Below the pieces are notes generated by a model that was given only the letters and a program-made list of their open reading frames with translations, had not been told where the DNA came from and did no database searches. Made by a program: the position numbers and the translations under genes. Shown piece by piece: positions 10,901-21,078 of a stretch of 64,000 nt of DNA. The stretch comes from Ascaphus truei. Its lineage: Eukaryota; Chordata; Amphibia; Anura; Ascaphidae. Position 1 is the first letter of the stretch; each line of letters starts with the position of its first letter. The stretch covers positions 221,824,966 through 221,888,965 of the forward strand of contig CM071568.1 in the NCBI GenBank assembly GCA_036426205.1, written 5' to 3'.

Positions 10901-11528
10901 CGTTGTTCCTGGTATCAGAACCTCCTAAAAATGAGCAACTTAAAAAAAATTACAAATCAGTGGAGGATTTCAAGTTCTTAAAAAAAATTGCCTCTCTACT
11001 CACCATACCACCACTCCCACTACATCTTCTCTTACCAACAATCACTGCACTCCTCTACCTCGGACAACAATCACAAACTCACAATTGAACAGAATACCTA
11101 TATGGCACTATCAAACATCACAGACCATTTACAGTACTTACAAATAATAGTAGAGAGTAGCGCTTTTGTGCACTCTGGAGTGCGCTGGTTCCGGTAAGGA
11201 AAGGTAAGTATGGATCGAGGGGAGGAATGGTGGGAGGTCCGTCAGGCAAGGTATAGAGTCCTGGAGGTTGCAGTGTTGCAACTGATCTCCGAATCCGTAC
11301 ACAAGTGAAATTCCATCTATGTATGAATTCTATTTAGCTCTGTCAGGGGACTGAATGAGGGGTTATGGAGGCAAAGGAAATCTTCTTACCTACTAGTGTA
11401 GACCCTCTCATATGGCTCGTAGTCCCGCCGTCTGTGGAGATTCAAACCGCACATCTGCGGCAGCGAAGAAGCCTCCTCCTCCCCCGCACCCGGGTGCCAC
11501 CGAATACAAGGAAGTAACAGCAAGACCT
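10901..11528. other. No gene recognised
   Basis: Short open frames only. The C-rich run CACCATACCACCACTCCCAC is near 11000. No repeat could be assigned. Confidence 0.4.
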
Positions 11529-11748
11529 TGACAGTGTTTCAGGGCACTACTGCTAGTTATTACAAGTAGTGATTACTCCTTGAGAAAGCGCAACATTTGC
11601 ATGAAACACGTGGGAGGAAACTTTCTATTCTGAATACCACTTATATATGTTCTAATAAAGCCTTTTACTAGTTTTTCAATACCTGGGTTCCCTGTGTTTT
11701 CCTTTGTGAACTTTTTGGATATCTTGTGAGTGCCCTGAAACACTGTCA
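11529..11748. mobile_element. 220-bp MITE with perfect 20-bp inverted termini
   Basis: TGACAGTGTTTCAGGGCACT (11529-11548) is repeated exactly inverted at 11729-11748. No clear target duplication is visible, so the superfamily is open. The interior (11578-11620) contains a degenerate hammerhead-like stretch (CTTGAGAAAGCG, ATGAAACACGTGGG). Confidence 0.6.
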
Positions 11749-11920
11749 CAGTCTTACAGTCACTTACAAATAATACACGGCCACTCACAAACTACAGACA
11801 GCATAAGTAAACTCACTCAGAAATCTCAAATATATCAAAACATTTGACAACCATCCTCCAACTCCTTATGAGTTATGTGTTCTCCCTCCCAACAGCATTA
11901 CCATTTTTGTGGAAATGTTA

Positions 11921-12265
11921 GGCTGCGGTCCCAGTGCATTCTGTAGCATGCGCGCCCGGCGGGGTGTGGGGGCGGCGCGTACACCAAGCTTCATCGCAGA
12001 TTGCGGTCCTGGGAGAGAGGGACAGTTTGCGATGGGAGGCGGCATGACAGGGGTTTTGCGGGGCGTGGCCATGACCTCACGCGGCTGGTTCGCCCTCATT
12101 GGCTGAACCGCCGGGGGCATGGCCACGCCTCCATTGCAAGTTCTACATACAAATAAATTGTATGTGTGAAAACTTGCAGTGCAGCGAGGCTGCTAAATGC
12201 GCGCCGACGAATGTACTGGGCCTGGATAGATTGGGGGCCGACGTGTGCGCTGTAGAACCGCAGCC
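11921..12265. mobile_element. PIF/Harbinger-type MITE (345 bp)
   Basis: Inverted termini GGCTGCGGT and ACCGCAGCC are flanked by TTA on both sides (11918-11920, 12266-12268), the 3-bp target duplication typical of PIF/Harbinger. The interior is GC-rich and non-coding. A Harbinger transposase fragment lies at 63.2 kb, but no link can be shown. Confidence 0.7.
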
Positions 12266-12268
12266 TTA

Positions 12269-14033
12269 GGTATACCGCAATAATTATTCCAGTTTAAACA
12301 GAATGTTTTAATATCGTTCACGCTTTTTGGGGAACTTTTTAACTATTCATAACTTTGGCCTTATTTCATGTGATAACATGTAGATTTTAATTTTAATGGC
12401 ATGCGATATTAACTGCGTAATGGAGAGAGTGAGGACTATAAAACATTGAGCTGAAACATGATTAACTCTTCCGTTGCCAGCGGTGCCTGAAATGTGTTGC
12501 AATTCAATGGCAGCGAAATGAGTATGAAATAAGAAAGAAAGAGAGAAAAAAGTGTGAGAGAAAGGTGGAGATCTAGAATAATACATATACAAAGAGTGAA
12601 AATGAGTTTACTTTAGTTTAGTGTGCTATAATAAAAAATGTAAAGTAAAAGCAATGAGGCCTGTGGTTATTAGATGGAGTAGCAGTTTCCTTTCATTTGT
12701 TTTTGAAAGGCTTTTTGCGGTCAGTAAATTTGTCCTCTAATTTCAGAACTGCTCAAAGGTTAGCCACTGCACAGACTGTCAGCAGTCAATCTGTGAGGGT
12801 ACGGGATTGTCTATAACAATCAGTGTGTACTGTTTCCCAGTTGCAGACACAACAAATCATCCACATACATTGCAACTGCCTCTGTTTGACAAGTTTATCT
12901 TATTAGGTGCAGGCTGTGATGGCATTTCCTGACACTGACAGGGTCCAAATGTGCCACAGGATGACTTCTGTTTCCTGATGTGGCACACCCATCACGTCCG
13001 CAGTTCTCTGCAGCCAGATACAATGGCTTTATATTCATCTAGACATTGACTTAACTCTAAAAGCATATGTAGAAATGGTACAAATAAATACATAGAAAGT
13101 ACCACACTGTCAATGCTATTAACTAAAAAAATACAAAACATCCTACTCTCAAGTAAGTGACAACTAAACATTGCTGTTTCTAAGTGGCTGTCAGAACTCT
13201 AATGTGAAATGAACAACAGTAACCACAGGGTACAATTCTACAACATTTCTACCAATTGGTTAAACATTATTTATATTGCATGGTTTAGTCAAAATGGCCC
13301 TGAGTACTTCTTATTTGTGTAATCATACTGCTCATTTAAAAGAGCTTCCAACGTGTTCTGTGAATAAACTCACTCATTTCTAAGATGACGGAGTATTCTC
13401 TAGATTCTACTTTTGCAGTTAATACTTTCATGTCATTGCAGGTCTTACTGACAGTTAAGTATCTTAGTGGACTGATCTGATGCATATATCTTTTGAATTA
13501 AGCAAAATTATCGGTGAAATATGTCATTAACAAAATAATTTTGCTCAACATCTATTACAAATATATAATTTGTACATAGCCAAATATGCTACTGGCTATT
13601 CTGAGACTATTCCTTGTACAGTATACAGCCTTAAAGATTATAGCCAAAAAAAACAAGTGTAATTGTTCGCCAGTGTCTGATAAAAAAACACTGATGTAAG
13701 TAAACCCATTGTTTCCTACTTATGAGAGATCCTTGAAACAGCTGCAGTACACGACAATGGGTATTCTAGTCAATTGCATTTGTGGTTAGGCATGTAAACT
13801 AATTTTTAAAAGAATAGGGGACAGCAAAACCTAAATGTAAATGCTCCTGTATGTAGCACCTGCAAAGTGGATGGTAATGATATGATAAGATAGAAATTTG
13901 ATAAAATTAGAACATGCTGATGTAGCCAACGTTATTACACAGTGCATTAATGGTTTTGCACAGTGCATTAATGAACACATTAAAGTGCCTGAAAACTTGT
14001 AGTCCCCAAGTTAGCTGTGCATGCATTACCGTA
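12269..14033. other. No gene recognised
   Basis: About 1.8 kb of AT-rich sequence, the longest stretch in the left third with no repeat I can name. It includes TTATTACACAGTGCATTAATGG-type short direct repeats near 13932-13975. Confidence 0.5.
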
Positions 14034-14117
14034 TTTCCTAGATTGTAAGACGCCATCGATTGTAACACACGGCAACGATTTGGCACTTACAATCGAGGAA
14101 AATAACTTTTTACTTAA

Positions 14118-14698
14118 CATGTTTCAGGATAGGTCCCATGTCGACGGAGGATGAAGCTGGCAGATGCGACAGCAGGAGAGGTCCCACGTCTGCAGAGGAT
14201 TGAAGATGGGCAGCGGGCGGGTATGCGGCGGTGGCAGGAGAGGTCCCACCTCTGCAGAGGTTTCAGATGGCAGCTGGCGAGCAACGGAAGCGGCAGGAGA
14301 GATCCCACGTCTGCAGAGGATTGAAGATGGGCAGCGGGCGTGCGTTGGCAGGAGATCATCATAGAGCAGGAGGAGAATGGCATAGCGGAACGGCTGGGGA
14401 GGAGCACACTGTAACACCGGAAGTTGACCGGTGTCTGACTTTCAGTATTACAGTGTGCTCCCCCAGCCGCTCTGCTATGCCACTCTCCTCGTGCTCAGGT
14501 CTCCTGCTCTATTATGATCTTCTCCTTCCGCCACCAACGCACGCCAGCTCCATGTCCATCTTTAATCATCTGCAGACGTGGGACCTCTCCTGCCGCCGTC
14601 ATATGCCCACTGTCCACTTTCTATCCTCTGCAGACATGGGATCTCTCCTGTCGCCGCTGCTTCATCCTCCGCTGACATGGGACCTTTCCTGAAACATG
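14118..14698. repeat. Foldback element with tandem units in each arm
   Basis: CATGTTTCAGGA at the left end is matched inverted by TCCTGAAACATG at the right. The arms meet near 14427. Each arm holds several copies of a GC-rich unit (GGCAGGAGAGGTCCCACGTC, then TGCAGAGGATTGAAGATGG). No coding function is apparent. An ACCGTATTTCC...GATTGTAAGACG motif lies just outside on the left (14029-14050). Confidence 0.65.
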
Positions 14699-14810
14699 TT
14701 CTTTAAAATGGCTAATGGAGGTATTTCGATGGATAATATCGCTTTGTGTAACAATGCCTGCACATTGCTGAATCGGATTTAAAAACCCACGTACCGGAGT
14801 CTACAGTTTA

Positions 14811-16045
14811 GTGGCTGATGTACACTACGCTGATGTTTTCCGGCCGTACAGTATACAATACTTTTTTATAAACAGTATACTGTGTAATAAACCCGAAAAA
14901 AATAAAAATTATGCATTTATTCTACATGTATTACAGTACTGTACATACAGTATGTGTCTTCTATACAGTGCCAGTACATACAGTACAGTACAGTACTGTA
15001 TGTGTCTTCTATTTTTTTTTAATACTCTTGTACTGAGCATGCCTACAGTATACAGTACAGTGTGCCTGGACAGTAGTGTACATTCTAGAAACACTGTATT
15101 TTGTTACAGTAGCAAAGGAGCCAATGGAACAATGTAAAACAAATCAACATGTTCTTTTATTGGTGGAGTAAGTACAAAAACATTTATTTACAAATACTGT
15201 ACAATGTAGAAACATTTTAAGTGCACAGCAATTCAAAACATCAACAGGTGTATGGTTTACTGCTACAGTTGTGAAAACATTTATGTATAGAAAGTAAAAA
15301 CATTTACAGTCAGTCAGTATGGTTTACAGTCACATGTTTTAAAAACAAATTCTTTATTCATAAAATAGACAAAACGCAACATCTCCTTTATCAAAGAACG
15401 GCAAGTCAAAACATATACAGTGGGATGGTGTGCAAAACAGTCTGCACCAGTACAGTCCTCGAGGGCAGCAGACAGGCCCGGTTTTCAGGACAACCTTGAA
15501 AACCGTGCCTGTTTGCGGCCCTCAGGGTCTGGAATTGTGCAGGTCCTGTGTGTGTGTACAGCAAGTTAAAACATTTATGTATAAATACAAGTTAAAAACA
15601 AACAACAACATCTTCTTTATTTAAGTACAGCAGGTCAAAACATGTACAATACAGTTCAGCACAACAGTATGGTCTTACCTGTGATTAAAAAAATTCTTTA
15701 TTCATAAAATACAGTATACAAAATGCAACATCTCCTTTATTAAAGAAACATACAGTATACAGTACAGTGGGATGGTATGCAAAACAGTCAGTCAGGCCTG
15801 CACCAGGACAGTCCTCGAGGGCAGCAGACAGGCACGGTTTTCAGGACAACCTTGAAAACCGTGCCTGTTTGCGGCCCTCAGGGACTAGAATTGTGCAGGT
15901 CCTGTGTGTGTGTACAGCAAGTTAAAACAGTAAGTTAAATACAGTACAGCAGGTCAAAACATCTCCTTTATTTACAGTAAGTTCAGCAGGTCATAACATG
16001 TACTGTACAGTACAGCACAACAGTATGGTCTTACAGTTCCCTTGA
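14811..16045. repeat. CAGTAC-rich DNA with a ~350-bp tandem duplication and two palindromic MITEs
   Basis: The segment is dense in TACAGTAC/GTACTGTA motifs. Sequence at about 15340-15685 is repeated at about 15686-16048: both start with TTCTTTATTCATAAAATA and both contain a ~100-bp palindromic MITE (15442-15541 and 15799-15897; TGCACCAG, CCTCGAGGGCAGCAGACAGG, closing GAATTGTGCA). Minus-strand AATAAA sequences (for example near 15700) could serve as polyadenylation signals of the adjacent BEN-like gene. Confidence 0.65.
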
Positions 16046-17350
16046 TTAATCCAGAAAGTCCACCACATTGTCCGTCCATGGCCGATTCCTTGCATGGCGC
16101 AAAACGCCATTAATGCAGTCTCGAACGCCTTTCATTACAGGATCTGGAATTGGATAATAGCGCCGCAATTCATCCAGAATGTTCTTTCTTAAATTGTCAG
16201 GAAGCGCCTTTTTTACGCGATTTCAGTCGTAGTTCACTTTGAAGGCCCAGTCGCAGTACAACGAGTAGGGAACATGGTGCTTAAAAAGTAACAAGGCATA
16301 CTTGTGGGGTGCACTAGCACTCATCACCCTATACTTCTCCCTGAGTGCCGGTGGCAGATCGCGCAGGGTGATATCGGGCACCGTATCGATGCGAGCGAAT
16401 GTAGGTCTTCTGCAAGCGGGTGTGCATGAGGTGACGGGCGATGGTAGGTTGTCTGGGAGGAAGCTTTCCTCTGGTCTTGGTCGCCATGTAGTCTCCTGGC
16501 GTGGTCTTGACTGGATTGTCATGTCCTCCTCAACAGCATACATGTACACTACAACTTCTGGTGGAGGGGGTGCGCTTGGTGATGGAAGGGGGTCGATGCT
16601 CCCATTCATCACATCCATGTCACTCCCCTGCTCCGGCATCGGGGAAACAGGGGCATTAACACCGAGCAAACGATGTATACCCGCTATGTCAGCCTCTATC
16701 TTCTCCATCCGTCTATCCATCTGTTGATCCATATCTAGCATCCTTGATCCATATGTATCATCCGTTGATCCATATGTATCATCCGTTGCTCTACATTTAA
16801 CATGGTCTCCAGAAGCAGATCTATCTTTGCTAGCACAATAGAGTTCCCGGGGAGATCCACACATCCCATTCAGCATCCGGTCTAACAAGCTGCTTCTTGT
16901 GCATGGCATGTGGCATCTGGGTGGATGGTGCAACGGAGGATGAGATGGAGGTTCCATGGAGAGAAGCGGCAGCGACATCGAAGAAGGGTGGAGGAGGTGA
17001 CCTGTGGTTATCCGGTAGAGGAGAAGTGGCAGCGTCTTCGAAGAGGGATGGAAAAAGTGACCTTTGGATTTCCAGGTGAGAAGCAGAGTCGTCTAAGAGC
17101 AAAGGAGAAAGTGACCCATGGATTTCAAAGGTGGCAGCATCGTCGGATAGAACCGGAGAAGATGGCCTGTGGTTTTCCGGGAGGGCGGCGACAGCGTCGA
17201 GGGCGATGGGTGGAGAAGACGGGCTGAAGATTTCCGGGACAGCGGCGGCAGAGTCGTCGAAGCGTATGTGAGGAAGTGGTCTGTGGATTCGATGGGTTGG
17301 CTGCCAATCGTTTTGCGTCGAGAGTACATCACCGTATATCTTCTTGACAT
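16046..17350 (-). pseudogene. BEN-domain-like gene, decayed
   Basis: BEN domains bind DNA or partner proteins in chromatin regulators and some mobile or viral genes. On the minus strand the C-terminal 90 residues match the BEN pattern: YALLLFKHHVP, then NYD, a stop, RVKKALPDNLRKNI, RRYYP, and GVRDCINGVLRHAR, ending at TAA 16046-16048. The stop after NYD (about 16217) is TGA where family members usually have glycine (GGA), a single-base change. Upstream is a likely coiled coil (MDQ/QRM heptad-like repeats, 16670-16850), readable only across a frameshift near 16740. An N-terminal proline-rich part is built of about six 51-60-bp repeats (16958-17290; DNHRSPPPPFFDVAAASL). The gene faces away from the transposase at 17785. 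I cannot define the true start. Confidence 0.55.
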
Positions 17351-17681
17351 AATAAGGCTGATGTCTATGAAAACCCTTAGCCTTTGGGGTCAGCAGAAGG
17401 TTTTCTTTATTGGACTTAGCCTGTCGCTTTTGCCTTGGCGTGGAAACGGCAAACGCCTTTCACTTTTTCTGCATAACAGGCACGGCAGAGGCGAGTGGGT
17501 TCCTGCGTCCGTAGAATCGAAGTTGCTCCATGGAAGCAGGTGGCACAATGCAGTATCTGGACAAGGGCAAGTTCAGATAAAGATCATTGAATGGTGGGCT
17601 ATGCAAAGTGTGTAACCTTTTATGCATGGCGGCGAGGTAAAGGTTCTGAAAGTGGGCGTACTCTAATGTGAGTCATTACCG

Positions 17682-17689
17682 TATAAATA
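17682..17689 (+). promoter_or_regulatory. TATA box ahead of the transposase gene
   Basis: TATAAATA lies 96 bases upstream of the transposase ATG. A 3' splice-site-like sequence (TTTCTTTCTACTCGCAG) ends two bases before the ATG, so a non-coding first exon further upstream is possible. Confidence 0.45.
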
Positions 17690-18066
17690 CACCATCCATT
17701 TTGTGGATTCACTGCACATTGAATACACATCGACTAAAAATTGAATATACATTCTTGTGTTTGTATTTCTTTCTACTCGCAGCAATGGTTGTTAAAAAGA
17801 TTTCGAAGGATCTCAGCATGCGAATTAAGGAGATGTACACGAGCGGACACCGAATTTCTGCTATCCAACACTGGTTAGCTACTTCTGGCCTCGTTGTGCC
17901 AGCAACCACCGTGAGCTATCATGCACACGGAAAAAACAGAGAACGCAGAAGGGCACCAAGAGTACTAACGCGTAAGTATATTTATAAAACTTTAAAAAAA
18001 AAATTAGATCCAAAAATGTACTGTACATCTACAGTACTGTATCTCATATTTTTGTTATTTCTGTAG

Positions 18067-18698
18067 ATTTATATTACAACAGTGTATATATTTTGTATAT
18101 TTATATTTATATTACAACAGTATATATTTTGTATATTTATATTACAACAGTGTATATATTTTGTATCTTTATATTACAACAGTATATATATTTTGTATAT
18201 TTATATTTATATTACAAAAGTATATATATTTTGTATATTTATATTTATATTACAACAGTGTATATATTTTGTATATTTATATTACAACAGTATATATATA
18301 TATTGTTTATTTATATTACAACAGTATATATATTTTGTATATTTATATTACAACAGTGTATATATTTTGTATATTTATATTTATATTACAACAGTATATA
18401 TATTTTGTAAATTTATATTACAACAGTATATATATTTTTATATTTATATTTATATTACAACAGTATATATATTTTGTATATTTATATAACAACAGTATAT
18501 ATATTTTGTATATTTATATTACAACAGTATATATATTTTGTATATTTATATTACAACAGTATATATATTTTGTATATTTATATTACAACAGTGTATATAT
18601 TTTGTATATTTATATTTATATTACAACAGTATATATATTTTGTATATTTATATTACAACAGTGTTAATATTTTGTATATTTATATTTATATTACAACA
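18067..18698 (+). repeat. AT-rich minisatellite filling transposase intron 1
   Basis: About seventeen copies of a unit of roughly 32 or 44 bp, built on TATTACAACAG, TATATATATTTTG and TATATTTATA. The length difference is an extra TTTATATTTATA-type block. Every unit ends with the same TTACAACAG acceptor-like sequence as the exon 2 junction (18691-18699), so the array appears to have grown from the intron's own 3' splice site. Long Y/I-rich open frames across it are artefacts. Confidence 0.8.
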
Positions 18699-19677
18699 GA
18701 CAATTCTTCTGGTGGACAAAATAAGTGAGGAGAATGATGAGAGGAGTGCATTAAGGGTCAAATACACTCTGCAGGAAAATCACAATCTCGCTGTATCCGA
18801 GACCAGCATAAATAAGATGAGAAGCAGCATTGGATGGAAATATGGAAGTGTGAGGTTAGTACTGGACAGTACAGGAGGCAAAAGTGTTGTTTAGGAAACT
18901 GTACTGTACCTCTAAAATTATTTATTCCTTGTCATTACAGAGCGTACCCCATGATAAGGGATGCAAACAAAATCAAAAGAGTGGTCCAGGCCCAGGCATG
19001 GATCGACAGTGGGGAAACTTTCCAGGATTGCATCTTCACTGACGAGTCTACTGTGTCGCTGAAGAGATTTGCAAGCTTTGCATTCCACAAAAAAGGCCGC
19101 ATATCTTTGAAGCCGTGGCCAAAACACCCCGTGAAGCTGCATGTGTGGGGTGCCATCTCTAGGCGTGGACCAGGATGCATTGTCATCTTTGAAGGTAAAA
19201 TATATCAAATATAATGTAGCCTTATGCACTGTACTTTACTAGTGTAGCCTTACTGTATGCACTGTACTGTACTATTGTGCAGTTTTTTGAGCACTTTTCT
19301 TTTCTTGCTATAGGAATCATGAATAAAGCTTTCTTCCAAGACAACATTGTCCCTGAGATAGTGCAATACATCAAACGCGAGTTCCCGAATGGTCAATGCT
19401 TCTACCAGGACAACGATCCGAAGCACACCGCATCAACAGTGCATATCCTTGAGCGCGGTATCAACTGGGTGAAGACGCCAGCGGAGTAAGTGCGGTATCC
19501 GTGTCTCATTTATTTCCCACAGTTTTTACTGTGTACTGTATCTCTTAAACTAATTGTCCTTTATTTCCAATGACAGATCGCCAGACTTCAATCCGATCGA
19601 AATGGTCTGGCATCAGCTGAAGGACCATATCCGGAAAGTGCCGAAACCCTCCAAAAAGGATGAGTTGTTGAAAGGTA

Positions 19678-20038
19678 CACTGGCGACACACTTAATCGCA
19701 GTGCGGCCAGATCCACAAGCCGGGATATTTCCCGGCTTGCTAGTGGCCGCCCATCGGCATGCCGCGCGTCGGTGACGCGCGGTCACGCATCTTCAGGAGC
19801 CTGCGCCCCCTGCACGCGCGTCCAGGGCTCCCCGAGGGAGCCCTGGTGTCCCGCGATGTGGGGGACGGCGGCAGGGGGTTCCGGGGGACCCGGCGGACCC
19901 GGCAGCGGTAGGGAGAGCGCCCCGATCGGAGGGCGCTCTTCCGCTGCTTCGGCGCGCGCCCGTCACCCTCCGGCGCGCGCCAGGCTACTGCTGCGGGCCA
20001 AGAACGGGCAAATGCTCGAATAAACTTGTCCGCAGCAG
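19678..20038 (-). mobile_element. TA-flanked GC-rich MITE, copy 2 (361 bp), inside transposase exon 5
   Basis: Inverted copy of the element at 5563-5922, running CACTGGCGACACAC to GTCCGCAGCAG, with TA at 19676-19677 and 20039-20040. Removing the element and one TA rejoins a reading frame across the site (LLKG, then IVSFWND), showing that it landed in an already formed exon. Subterminal hairpins are conserved between copies. Confidence 0.8.
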
Positions 20039-20147
20039 TATAGTGAGTTTTTGGAACGATGTACTCACCGTGGAACGCTGCAATAAATATATAGACCATA
20101 TTGCCACTGTGTTGCCCATTGTCATCGCGCGTAATGGGCAAGCATAA

Positions 20148-20664
20148 GGAAAGTAGTACTGTGCTGTAATATTGTAAGTACAGTATGATACAGGTAAGTA
20201 TGGCACAGATTTTTTCTTTCCCAATAGTCAGAGTATACAGTAGTTACAGTTTTTTCTTTACAGAAAGAGCAGCACCAGCCATCAGGTTACAGTACATAGT
20301 ATTTAACAGTAGTCAGAGTATACAGTAGTTCTAGTATAGACTAGTTTGACAGTACTACAGTAACTGCCTACTAACTGCTCAATTTTTTTCTTTCCAGAGA
20401 AAGCAGCACCAGCCATCTACAGTAGTACTACACATCACACAATGCCATAATACAGTACGCACATAACTGCACTCATTTTTTGTTTTCTTGTCGTTTCAGG
20501 AAAAAAGGGTGGCCTGGGGGGAGGTGGGGTTTTGTGTCCAGTTTAATCTGTTTGTACAGTAAAATGTACAGTATATAAACAGCAGTAATGATGTACACAA
20601 AACCTCTCCTCTCTCAATGAACTACTGTACTGTACACAGAATGAGGAACAAGATAAAGACGGAA

Positions 20665-20728
<64 letters not shown>

Positions 20729-20863
20729 ATATATATATTATACATTACAGTATATATTATTAAATAATATTCTTATAAATGTGCATTATTCATGTTTCCC
20801 CATGTTTTAGAAATGTTTTCTAAATGTTTATCCAATTTCAGTCTGCCAAAAGAACTTAATAAA
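20148..20863 (+). promoter_or_regulatory. Candidate transposase 3' UTR with splice sites and poly(A) signal
   Basis: A strong 5' splice-site match (CAGGTAAGTATGG, GT at 20194) lies after the stop codon. Acceptor-like tracts follow, each ahead of GCAGCACCAGCCATC (about 20262 and 20400). AATAAA at 20858-20863 is a plausible polyadenylation signal. A spliced 3' UTR is inferred only. Confidence 0.35.
20669..20750. repeat. (AT)n/(GT)n microsatellite
   Basis: A run of AT dinucleotides with a short GTGTGTGT insert. Confidence 0.9.
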
Positions 20864-21078
20864 GACTGCATTATGTATTATTCATGATTATTTTTATATT
20901 TGTATTTTTTGGTTCCTGATAAAATAAAATAAATATTTATTCATATTCCTGTTAGTCATAATCATTTACAACAACCAACCCCCCCCCCTCCTCACCCCTA
21001 CAGTACACCAATGAATAAGAATGAATGACAAAACAACATGAATCAGTTAATGGTTTTTTTAACTCTCAATTCTCACAA

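Larger units (their letters stand above)
17785..20147 (+). pseudogene. Tc1/mariner-like transposase gene, five exons, interrupted by a MITE
   Basis: This is a DDE transposase of the IS630-Tc1-mariner group, which cuts and pastes transposon DNA. Inferred exons: 17785-17971 (helix-turn-helix, MVVKKISKDLSMRIKEMY; donor GTAAGT), 18700-18854, 18941-19194 (first D in IFTDEST; HVWGAISRRGPGC), 19314-19485 (second D in YQDNDPKHTA; donor GTAAGT) and 19577-20147 (catalytic E in SPDFNPIEMVWHQLK; tail ending NGQA, TAA 20145-20147). Introns 2-4 have GT..AG ends and keep the frame; the exon 1/2 join is off by one base. A 361-bp MITE sits in exon 5 at TA 19676. Length without it is about 325 codons, normal for Tc1. 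Second D and E are 32 residues apart, against the usual 34. Interrupted, so probably inactive. Confidence 0.8.

Noticed and set aside
18067..18698. CRISPR-like regular array
   Set aside because: Units are contiguous without unique spacers, and the genome is eukaryotic.
18082..18728. Several Y/I/C-rich open frames of 84-168 codons
   Set aside because: They are readings of the intron 1 minisatellite in three frames.
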